From contig NZ_SROX01000001.1 of the NCBI RefSeq assembly GCF_013141915.1, forward strand, positions 1-64,000: 64,000 nucleotides of DNA, in the 5' to 3' direction. Shown here in pieces: positions 1 through 7,349 of the stretch. The stretch is from Cupriavidus necator (GTDB lineage: Bacteria; Pseudomonadota; Gammaproteobacteria; Burkholderiales; Burkholderiaceae). The notes under the pieces are model-generated. The model searched no databases. It was not told the origin of the DNA and saw only the letters and a list, made by a program, of their open reading frames with translations. The stretch's first letter is position 1; each line of letters begins with the position of its first letter. The position numbers were made by a program, and so were the translations under genes.

Positions 1-74
1 TGTTTTGCCTGGTGAGCGGTTCGCCTTGTGCCAGTTGACACAGTCAATACACAACCTACACTACATCCCGATTC

Positions 75-99
75 GTGGCGCTGTCCCAGACAGCGCCAC
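75..99. other. Hairpin in the 23S-5S rRNA spacer
   Basis: Bases 1-108 contain no gene and are the spacer upstream of 5S rRNA. Within them an 11-bp perfect inverted repeat (GTGGCGCTGTC at 75-85, GACAGCGCCAC at 89-99) with a 3-base loop lies 10 nt before the 5S gene. Stems next to 5S are commonly cut during pre-rRNA processing, so this is probably a processing stem; that role is inferred. Confidence 0.5.
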
Positions 100-108
100 A
101 ACCCCTCA

Positions 109-222
109 TGCCTGGTGACCATAGCGAGCTGGAACCACCCCTTCCCATCCCGAACAGGTCCGTGAAACAGCTCCGCGCCGATGATAGTGCGGATACCCGT
201 GTGAAAGTAGGTCATCGCCAGG
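109..222 (+). rRNA. rrf: 5S ribosomal RNA
   Basis: A gene of about 114 nt that begins TGCCTGGTGACCATAGCGAG and contains the conserved loop CCCATCCCGAACAG and the segment GAAAGTAGGTCATCGCCAGG. The 5' end (TGCCTGG) pairs with the 3' end (CCAGGC), closing helix I. It is the last gene of an rRNA operon whose 16S and 23S genes would lie just before the window. Ends are placed by the terminal helix and may be off by one or two bases. Confidence 0.95.
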
Positions 223-234
223 CTCTTATTGTGC

Positions 235-270
235 AAAACCCCTCGACAGCATTCGCTGCGAGGGGTTTTT
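235..270 (+). terminator. Rho-independent terminator of the rRNA operon
   Basis: AAAACCCCTCG (235-245) pairs with CGAGGGGTTTT (259-269); an inner CAGC/GCTG stem (247-250 with 255-258) extends the helix to a 4-base loop, and a short T run follows. It starts about 12 nt after the 5S gene. The A/T symmetry means it may also stop transcripts arriving from the convergent MFS gene. Confidence 0.9.
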
Positions 271-306
271 GCTTTGGCGCGGGCAAATGCACCGCGCTAT
301 GACTGG

Positions 307-1455
307 CTATGCTGTCTTGCGGCGGGCCATGGCGCTCAGGGCGGCGCCAGACAGGCAGACTCCGCCAAGCCACATGGCGGCCGACGTGCCGCCATGAGTC
401 GCCGCCGCGCTTGCGGCAACGGGCATCAACATCAGTACGGCCAGGTTATTGACGCTTTCCGATGCCGCCAGCACCTTTCCCTTATGGACTCCCGCCCGTT
501 GCGCGAGGATTGCCGTGCTGGCAGGCGCCGCGACGCCCAGCGCCGTGCCCCAGGCCAGCAGGCAAACCAGTGCGGCCGGGAGGCCGACGGGGGCCGCCAT
601 GAAAGCGATCATGGCAGCAGCGACCACCACGGTTGCCAAAACCACCACGGTTTCCAGTTGTGCACCATCGCGGTTGGCACGCCCCGCGCATACGTTGCCG
701 ATACCCAGCCCCAGACCGAATACCGAAACGGCCGCGCCGACGCTTGCCACATTGAAGCCATAGCGCAAGCGCAGCATTTCTCCAACGAAGACATAGCCGG
801 CCACTGCGCTGCCATTCCAGGCGCCTTTCGCGGCCAATAGCCGCAAGATGGCCGCTTTGGAGTCCAGGTCGAGATTTGGTCGGACGATATCGGGCGCTCG
901 CGGGAGATCGCGCGAAAGCAGTCGCCAGCCTGTTGCGAAGGCGGCAAGGCAACCGCCGGCGGTAACCAGGAACGGGGCGCGCCAGCCCCAAGCCCCGGCC
1001 AGCAATCCGGCCACCGCCGGGCCGGCGGCAATCCCGACAGTCATGCCCAGCATGACGACACCCATGGCACCCGTTTGTTTTCCCGGCGGGAACCTGTCGG
1101 CGATCAATGCGAAGACCGTGGGGATTGTCGCGGCTGCCGCGAGGCCGCCCAGGACACGCAGCGCCATGGCGGCCTGCAGCGTGGGCACCAAGGTCAGCGC
1201 GATGCCATCCAGCGCGAACAGAAGCATGGCCGCAAGCAGTACCCTGCGGCGTCCGGTGCGATCGGAGATCCAACCCATCAGCGGCGCGGCAAGCGCGTAG
1301 GAAAAAGCATAAGCCGAGACCAGTCCGGAGGCGCGCGCCGGGGTCGTGGCGAAGGCCACGGCCAGCGGGGTCAGCAGCGGGGCGAGCATGAATTCGGCGG
1401 CGCCGACCATGCAGACGGCAAGGGCCAGGACAGCCAGGAGGAATGGCGATGGCAT
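307..1455 (-). CDS. MFS transporter, DHA1 drug/metabolite efflux type
   Basis: An inner-membrane proton-driven efflux protein of 382 residues with about twelve hydrophobic segments, the usual size for the DHA1 (arabinose-efflux/Bcr-like) branch of the major facilitator superfamily. The loop between helices 2 and 3 carries the family signature GWISDRTGRRRVL. The ATG at 1455 is preferred over an upstream TTG (1488) because GGAG lies about 10 nt before it. It is transcribed towards the rRNA terminator and has no same-strand partner close by. The substrate cannot be told from the sequence. Confidence 0.8.
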   Translation of the reverse strand: MPSPFLLAVLALAVCMVGAAEFMLAPLLTPLAVAFATTPARASGLVSAYAFSYALAAPLMGWISDRTGRRRVLLAAMLLFALDGIALTLVPTLQAAMALRVLGGLAAAATIPTVFALIADRFPPGKQTGAMGVVMLGMTVGIAAGPAVAGLLAGAWGWRAPFLVTAGGCLAAFATGWRLLSRDLPRAPDIVRPNLDLDSKAAILRLLAAKGAWNGSAVAGYVFVGEMLRLRYGFNVASVGAAVSVFGLGLGIGNVCAGRANRDGAQLETVVVLATVVVAAAMIAFMAAPVGLPAALVCLLAWGTALGVAAPASTAILAQRAGVHKGKVLAASESVNNLAVLMLMPVAASAAATHGGTSAAMWLGGVCLSGAALSAMARRKTA

Positions 1456-1725
1456 TCGGGAGGCTCCATGGGCTGATGTCGGAGACAAACACTACCGAAG
1501 CGCGCGCGAGTGGACGCAACGCGGCGGCATCATCGGCTAAAACCGGCTAAATCTGGGGGAGGGATGGCGCCGCGGAATCGGGCGCAAGGGCGAGGGTGCG
1601 CGGGGCACCGGCAAGGCGGAATTGGACGAATCAGGGAGCTCGCCCGGAGAACGTGGGGATTCTAACGCATTGCGGAAGGCGGCTGCCGGCCGGCGCGCTG
1701 GCGCCGACGGCAACGGATCGCTGGC

Positions 1726-2733
1726 TCAGTCGGCCTCTACCTTCATCGATTTCAACAGCGGCTGCCACTTGTCGCTTTCCGCCTTCAGCAGCGCACGCAA
1801 TCCTTCGGGCGTTTGCTTGTCGACAGGTACGATCTCGGCGCCCAGGCCGTCCAGTTTCTTGATTACGGCCGGATCCTTCAGGCCCTTCTGCAACGACTTG
1901 GTGAGACGCTCCACCGCGGCTGACGGCGTGCCTTTGGGTGCGTAGATGCCGTGCCAGACCTTGACGTCAAAGCCCTTGAGGCCGCCTTCTTGCAGCGTCG
2001 GGGCATTCGGCAGGGCTTTGATCCGTGCTGGCGTGGTGACGCCGAACAGGCGCACGCGATCGGCCTGGATATGCGGCAGCGTGGCCGTGGTCTGGTCGCA
2101 CAGCAGGTCGACCTGGCCGCCCAGCAGCGCGGTCAGCGCCGGACCTGCGCCCTGGTAGGGAATCGCGTTCAGCTTTACGTTCACCGACTCTTCAAACAAC
2201 AGTCCGCAAAGCTGGGAGACCGCGCCCAATCCGGCGTTGGCCAGCGACACCTTGTCCTTGTTTTGCGTCACGTACCGGATCAGTTCCGGCACCGTCTTCG
2301 CCGGCAGGTCCTTGCGGCCCATCAGGGTCATCGGCACGTCCGCCACCTGGCCGATGTACTCGAAGTCCTTCAGCGGGGCATACGACAGCTTCTTGTACAG
2401 CGCCGGCGCAGTTGCCATGCCGTTGTGGTGGATCAGCAGCGTATAGCCGTCGGCCTGCGCGCGCGCGACAAAGGCGGCGGCCACGGTGCCGCCGGCGCCC
2501 GTGCGGTTTTCCACCACCACGCTCTGGCCGAGATCCTGCGACATGGCCTGTGCCAGCGTACGTGCCACGACGTCGGTCGGGCCGCCGGCGGAGTAGGGGA
2601 CCACCAGGGTGATCGGCTTGGCCGGATAGGCATCGGCCGCCGCCGCGCCTGAAGCGCCTGTCACGGCCGAGGCCGCCACCACCACACTTGCCAGCCATCG
2701 CGGACTGGCGAGCCGATACTTCGCATCCTTCAT
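1726..2733 (-). CDS. Bug-family (TctC-like) tripartite tricarboxylate binding protein
   Basis: A periplasmic solute-binding protein of 335 residues. An N-terminal export signal ends near residue 29 (AAAADAYPAKPI), followed by the family hallmarks YPAKPITLVVPYSAGGPTD and QSVVVENRTGAGG. The ATG at 2733 is chosen because GGAGAC lies 8 nt upstream and the signal peptide starts there; a longer reading to 2823 has no such support. No TctA/TctB membrane genes are adjacent. Orphan Bug receptors are typical of Cupriavidus and Bordetella, where they capture small carboxylates for shared permeases. It lies 129 nt downstream of the nas operon on the same strand; the ligand is unknown. Confidence 0.88.
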   Translation of the reverse strand: MKDAKYRLASPRWLASVVVAASAVTGASGAAAADAYPAKPITLVVPYSAGGPTDVVARTLAQAMSQDLGQSVVVENRTGAGGTVAAAFVARAQADGYTLLIHHNGMATAPALYKKLSYAPLKDFEYIGQVADVPMTLMGRKDLPAKTVPELIRYVTQNKDKVSLANAGLGAVSQLCGLLFEESVNVKLNAIPYQGAGPALTALLGGQVDLLCDQTTATLPHIQADRVRLFGVTTPARIKALPNAPTLQEGGLKGFDVKVWHGIYAPKGTPSAAVERLTKSLQKGLKDPAVIKKLDGLGAEIVPVDKQTPEGLRALLKAESDKWQPLLKSMKVEAD

Positions 2734-2862
2734 TGCTGTCTCCAGATTGGTGCCGCGCCGTGGGTCCGGGGCGGCTTGTCGGTGTTGCGCGGCTAGCATG
2801 GCGGCAAGCCCCGGCGACCGCAATCTGGTTCTCGTAAAGGATGCCTACTCCGTAGTGAAAGT

Positions 2863-5601
2863 TCAGGCCGCTTCGGCCACGCGCACCTCCACCAGCAATT
2901 TCTTCAGCTCGGGCACGCACGAGCCGCAATTGCCGCCGGCCTTGACGCAGGCCGTGATCTCCGCAGGCGTCTTCAGGTCGTGCTGGCGCACCGCATCGCA
3001 GATGGTGTTGCGCCCCACGCCAAAGCACGAGCATACCGTCGGCCCGGTGTCGGCGCCTTTCTCCATCGGCTGGCCGAGCAGCAGGCCGATACGGTCGGCG
3101 TCTTCCAGCCGCTCGCGTCCGAACAGGCCGGCGAGCCAGGCGCGCGACGGCAGTTCCGGGCGCGTCGACACGTAGACGCAGGCCTCGAGCCGGTCGCCGA
3201 CGACATGGCCAGCGTGGTAGACGCCCGCCGCGCGGTCCTCGTATTCCAGCCAGTCCGCGTCCGGGTCGGCCACGCCGAGCAGCGCGCGGGCCCAGGCGGT
3301 CCGGTCGGCGACGCTGTCGCGGCCAGCGAATTCATAGCGCTGGAACTGGCGCCCCTGCACGCGCGTCCAGTAGGTCAGCGCTTCGGCAGGCAGCGCACGG
3401 CGGCTCAGCATGAAGCCATGCCAGTGCACGCCAAATGGCTCCACCCGCACCGGCGTGTGCTTGAACTCGGGCTCGCCGGAAACGGGATCGACCACCGGAT
3501 TGACCAGCGCGCCGACGCGCGCGTCGGAGCTGAACTGGCCGTTCCAGTGGATCGGCACGAACACGCTGCCGCGCGGAATGCCGCCGCCATGCCGCACCCG
3601 TGCCACCATCGCGCCCCAGCGCGTGCTGACGCGCGCGAGCTTGCCTTCGCCCACCCCGCACAGCAGCGCGTCCTGCGGGTGCATGTCGACAAAGGGCTCG
3701 GGCAGGTGGTCGGCCAGCTTGGCCGACTTGCCGGTGCGCGTCATGGTGTGCCATTGGTCACGCACGCGGCCGGTGTTCAGGATCAGCGGGAAGTCGTCAT
3801 CGGGCGCGTGGGCGGGCGCGCGCGGTGGTGTGGCGACAAAGCGGGCGCGGCCGTCGGCGTGGGCGTAGCGGCCATCGCCGAACAAGCGCCGGGAATCCCG
3901 GCGACCACGGGCGGGCACGGGCCATTGCACCGGTTCCATGCCGTCGTATCGCGCCTGGTCGAGACCGGCCAGCCCGCCGATATCGAACGCGCGCGGCGCG
4001 GCATCGTTGCGCCACGCGCTCAGGCGCGCGTGTTCGTCGAAGATCTGGTGCGGCCCGACATAGTCGAAGCCGCTGAAGCCCATGCGCCGTGCCACCTCGC
4101 ACAGGATGGCCCAGTCGGCGCGCGCTTCGCCCGGCGCGGGCAGAAACGCGCGCTGGCGCGAAATGCGCCGTTCCGAGTTGGTGACGGTGCCATCCTTCTC
4201 GCCCCAGCCGAGCGCGGGCAGCAGCACGTGCGCGGCGGCGTTGGTGTCGGTGTGCTCGATGATATCGCTGCTGACCACCAGTTCGCACCGGGCCAGCGCG
4301 CGGCGCACCTGGTCGGCGTCGGGCAGGCTCACCACCGGGTTGGTGGCGATCACCCAGACTGCCTTGACGCGGCCGGCTTCGATGGCCTCGAACAATTCCA
4401 CCGCCTTCAGGCCCGGACGGTCTGCCACCACCGGCGATTGCCAGAAGTCCTGCACGACCTCGCGATGCAGCGGGTTGGCCAGTTCCATGTGCGCGGCCAG
4501 CATATTGGCCAGGCCGCCGACCTCGCGCCCGCCCATCGCATTGGGCTGGCCGGTCAGCGAGAACGGGCCCATGCCGGCCTGGCCGATACGGCCGGTGAGC
4601 AGGTGGCAGTTGATGATGCTGTTGACCTTGTCGGTGCCTGCCGACGACTGGTTGACGCCCTGCGAGAAGGCCGTCACGGTCTTCCCGGTTTGCGCGAACA
4701 GCTGGTAGAAGGCTAGCACGTCCTGCACATCGAGCTTGCAGGCGCGGGCCACGGCGGCGGGATCGGCGCAGCTGGCGTCGGCGGCCTGAAGCGCTTCATC
4801 CAGCCCGGCGGTGCTTGCCGCGACGAAGGCGGGGTTGGCGTGTCCCTCGCGCGCCAGATAGCTCAGCAGGCCGTTGAACAGCCACACGTCGGTGCCGGGG
4901 CGCAGCGCCAGGTGCAGGTCGGCCAGCTCGCAGGTGGCGGTGCGGCGCGGATCGATCGCCACGATCTTCATCTCCGGGCGCGCTTCCTTGGCTTTGGACA
5001 GGCGCTGGAACAGGATCGGGTGGCACCACGCGGTGTTGGAGCCCACCAGCACCACCAGGTCGGCCAGTTCCAGGTCTTCATAGTTGCCCGGCACCAGGTC
5101 TTCGCCGAAGGCGCGCTTGTGCCCGGCCACGGCCGACGACATGCACAGCCGCGAGTTGGTGTCGATATTGGCGCTGCCGATGAAGCCCTTCATCAGCTTG
5201 TTGGCGACGTAGTAATCCTCGGTCAGCAACTGGCCCGAGACATAGAGCGCGACCGAATCCGGGCCGTGGCGGCGCACGATATCGGCGAAGCCCTGGGCCA
5301 CGGTGTCCAGCGCGCGGTCCCACGACACCTGCCGCAGCGCGCCGTCGCCGCCGCGCAGTTTCGGATGGAGCAGGCGGCCTTCCAGGTCCACGGTTTCGCC
5401 CAGCGCAGAGCCCTTGACGCACAGCCGGCCCTGATTGGACGGATGCTGTGCATCGCCGGCGATCTCGACCTGGCCGTCGGCGCGCACGCTAGCGCGCACG
5501 CCGCAGCCGACGCCGCAGTACGGGCAGGTGGTGGCGGTGGTCGTGGCCAGGGTTGCCGGCGTTGCCGAAATCACTGCGACCGGGATATCAGACAGGTTCA
5601 C
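2863..5601 (-). CDS. nasA: Assimilatory nitrate reductase, molybdopterin catalytic subunit with C-terminal BFD-like domain
   Basis: A cytoplasmic enzyme of 912 residues that reduces nitrate to nitrite for nitrogen assimilation. An N-terminal [4Fe-4S] site is formed by C26, C29, C33 and C61 (CPYCGVGC and LCVKG), followed by bis-MGD-binding domains typical of NasA/NarB. The last 60 residues add a BFD-like [2Fe-2S] domain (VCSCFGVG and CGSCVPEL), as in NasA of Klebsiella. The start is GTG with GGAGA 6 nt upstream. It is the last gene of the transporter-nirB-nirD-flavoprotein-nasA operon, 41 nt after the flavoprotein gene that probably feeds it electrons. Confidence 0.93.
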   Translation of the reverse strand: MNLSDIPVAVISATPATLATTTATTCPYCGVGCGVRASVRADGQVEIAGDAQHPSNQGRLCVKGSALGETVDLEGRLLHPKLRGGDGALRQVSWDRALDTVAQGFADIVRRHGPDSVALYVSGQLLTEDYYVANKLMKGFIGSANIDTNSRLCMSSAVAGHKRAFGEDLVPGNYEDLELADLVVLVGSNTAWCHPILFQRLSKAKEARPEMKIVAIDPRRTATCELADLHLALRPGTDVWLFNGLLSYLAREGHANPAFVAASTAGLDEALQAADASCADPAAVARACKLDVQDVLAFYQLFAQTGKTVTAFSQGVNQSSAGTDKVNSIINCHLLTGRIGQAGMGPFSLTGQPNAMGGREVGGLANMLAAHMELANPLHREVVQDFWQSPVVADRPGLKAVELFEAIEAGRVKAVWVIATNPVVSLPDADQVRRALARCELVVSSDIIEHTDTNAAAHVLLPALGWGEKDGTVTNSERRISRQRAFLPAPGEARADWAILCEVARRMGFSGFDYVGPHQIFDEHARLSAWRNDAAPRAFDIGGLAGLDQARYDGMEPVQWPVPARGRRDSRRLFGDGRYAHADGRARFVATPPRAPAHAPDDDFPLILNTGRVRDQWHTMTRTGKSAKLADHLPEPFVDMHPQDALLCGVGEGKLARVSTRWGAMVARVRHGGGIPRGSVFVPIHWNGQFSSDARVGALVNPVVDPVSGEPEFKHTPVRVEPFGVHWHGFMLSRRALPAEALTYWTRVQGRQFQRYEFAGRDSVADRTAWARALLGVADPDADWLEYEDRAAGVYHAGHVVGDRLEACVYVSTRPELPSRAWLAGLFGRERLEDADRIGLLLGQPMEKGADTGPTVCSCFGVGRNTICDAVRQHDLKTPAEITACVKAGGNCGSCVPELKKLLVEVRVAEAA

Positions 5602-5642
5602 GCGTTCTCCGTACGGGGGCGTTCAATGCTTTGCGGGAAGTC

Positions 5643-6884
5643 CTATGCAGCCAGCGCTTCGCACTGCGCCTTGCCGAACAGCAGGCGCTGGCGCAGCGCC
5701 GCCACCGGCGTGCGTTGCTGGATCAGGTCGAAATACCAGGCCCCGTCCTGCACGTCGCCATACAGCACGGCGCCCACCAGGCGGCCGTCCTGCAGCACCA
5801 GGCGCTTGTAGACGCCGCGGCGCGCGTCGCGCAGCACCAGGTCTTCACTGTCTTCGCCGCCGATGAAGTCGCCGGCGGAGTACAGGTCGACGCCGGTGAC
5901 TTTCAGCTTGGTAGCGGTGGCTTGCTGCACATAGCGGCGATGCCCGGCGCCGGCCAGGTGCGCGGCGCACACGCGGGCCTGGTCCCAGATCGGCGCCACC
6001 AGGCCGAAGGTGGCCTGGCGATGCTGCACGCACTCGCCTACCGCGTAGATGCGTGGATCGTAGGTCTGCAGCGTGTCGTCGACAACGATGGCACGCTCGC
6101 AGTGCAGGCCGGCGCCGGCGGCCAGGTCGATATTGGGACGCACGCCGGCGGTCATCACCACCAGGTCGGCGGGGATCTCGCTGCCGTCCTGGAAGCGCAC
6201 GCCGGTGACGCGCTCGGTGCCAAGGATTTCGGCGGTCTGCGCGCTCAGCAGGAAGCGCAGGCCCTTGCGCTCCAGCGCGCCCTTGAGCAGCGTGGCGGCC
6301 GGTTTGTCGAGCTGGCGCTCCATCAGGCAGTCGGCCAGGTGCACCACGGTCACGTCCATGCCCTGGCGCAGCAGGCCGTTGGCCGCCTCCAGCCCGAGCA
6401 GGCCGCCGCCGATCACCACCGCGTGGCGGTGGTTGCGGGCGGCGTCGAGCATGGTCTGCACATCCTGGATGTCGCGGAAGGCGATCACGCCGTCCAGCTG
6501 GTGGCCGGGCACCGGGATGATGAACGGCTTGGAACCGGTGGCCAGCAGCAAGCGGTCGTAGCGTACCTCGCGCCCCGAGGCCGAACGCACGATGCGGCGC
6601 GGCCGGTCGATGGCCACCACCGGGTCGCCGGCGAGCAGTTCGATGCCATGCTCGGCGTACCACTCGCGCGTGTTCAGCATGATGTCCGCCACCGTCTTTT
6701 CGCCGGCCAGCACCGGCGAGAGCAGGATGCGGTTGTAGTTGCCGTGCGGCTCGGCGCCGAACACCGTGATGTCGTACAGGTCCGGCGCCAGCCTCAGCAG
6801 TTCCTCGACGGTGCGCATGCCGGCCATGCCGTTGCCGACGACGACCAGGCGCGGGCGGGCTTGGGGGTTGGCGGAAGGCGTCAT
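5643..6884 (-). CDS. FAD/NAD(P)H oxidoreductase, probable electron donor of the nitrate reductase
   Basis: A flavoprotein of 413 residues with an FAD dinucleotide fold (VVVGNGMAGMRTVEE near residues 15-28), an NAD(P)H fold (VVIGGGLLGLEAANG near residue 145) and the second FAD contact IYAVGECVQHR. It resembles the N-terminal half of NirB but lacks the siroheme and [4Fe-4S] halves. Lying between nirD and nasA, it most plausibly passes electrons from NAD(P)H to the BFD-like cluster of NasA, the role played by NasB/NasC in other bacteria. The ATG has GGAGAT 7 nt upstream. Function is inferred from fold and position. Confidence 0.8.
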   Translation of the reverse strand: MTPSANPQARPRLVVVGNGMAGMRTVEELLRLAPDLYDITVFGAEPHGNYNRILLSPVLAGEKTVADIMLNTREWYAEHGIELLAGDPVVAIDRPRRIVRSASGREVRYDRLLLATGSKPFIIPVPGHQLDGVIAFRDIQDVQTMLDAARNHRHAVVIGGGLLGLEAANGLLRQGMDVTVVHLADCLMERQLDKPAATLLKGALERKGLRFLLSAQTAEILGTERVTGVRFQDGSEIPADLVVMTAGVRPNIDLAAGAGLHCERAIVVDDTLQTYDPRIYAVGECVQHRQATFGLVAPIWDQARVCAAHLAGAGHRRYVQQATATKLKVTGVDLYSAGDFIGGEDSEDLVLRDARRGVYKRLVLQDGRLVGAVLYGDVQDGAWYFDLIQQRTPVAALRQRLLFGKAQCEALAA

Positions 6885-6939
6885 GCCGGCATCTCCGTTA
6901 GCGGGGCGGTTGTAACTGGGGAATATCGGGGCGCTGGCG

Positions 6940-7323
6940 TCAGGCGGCGAGTTCTTCTTCGGCCTCGCGCACTACCATGTCGGCCGCAATCCAGACCTTG
7001 CCGTCATAGACGCGCGCGGCGTAGGCGTTGACCGACTGCTCGGGCGCCTCCAGGCATTCGCCGGTGCGCAGGTCGAAGTGGTGCTTGTAGATCGGCGAAG
7101 CCACCACCAGGCGCTCGCCCAGGTTGCCGACCAGCCCGCGCGACAGCACCGCGGCCTGGGCGTTGGGATCGAAATTGTCGATGGCGTAGACCTCGTCGCC
7201 GCGGCCGATGCGGAATACGGCGACCTGCTTGCCATCGACCAGCGCGCACACACCAGTATTGGGCACGATATCGCGGACGGTGCAGATGGCGGTCCAGGTT
7301 TCGGCATGGTGGGAATGGCTCAT
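6940..7323 (-). CDS. nirD: Nitrite reductase [NAD(P)H] small subunit NirD
   Basis: The small subunit of assimilatory nitrite reductase, 127 residues, with a Rieske-like beta fold. It contains KQVAVFRIGRGDEVYAID and SPIYKHHFDLRTGECLEAPE, as in NirD of enterobacteria, but the Rieske Cys/His ligands are absent, as is normal for NirD. The ATG at 7323 follows AAGGAGAACGTG. It lies 26 nt after nirB and 55 nt before the flavoprotein gene, inside the nas operon. Confidence 0.93.
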   Translation of the reverse strand: MSHSHHAETWTAICTVRDIVPNTGVCALVDGKQVAVFRIGRGDEVYAIDNFDPNAQAAVLSRGLVGNLGERLVVASPIYKHHFDLRTGECLEAPEQSVNAYAARVYDGKVWIAADMVVREAEEELAA

Positions 7324-7349
7324 CACGTTCTCCTTGTTTGCGGGCACGG

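Noticed and set aside
1530..1552. GGCTAAA direct repeats upstream of the MFS gene as an operator
   Set aside because: Only two short copies (ATCGGCTAAAACCGGCTAAAT) with no regulator nearby; too little to support a site.
2766..2814. Stem (CCGGGG...CTTG / CAAG...CCCCGG) after nasA as a terminator
   Set aside because: The helix has a bulge and a long loop and lacks a T run; transcription from nasA into the Bug gene cannot be excluded.
2980..4716. A 578-codon plus-strand frame opposite nasA
   Set aside because: Low-complexity His/Arg/Ala-rich translation with no motifs, entirely inside the nasA gene on the other strand.
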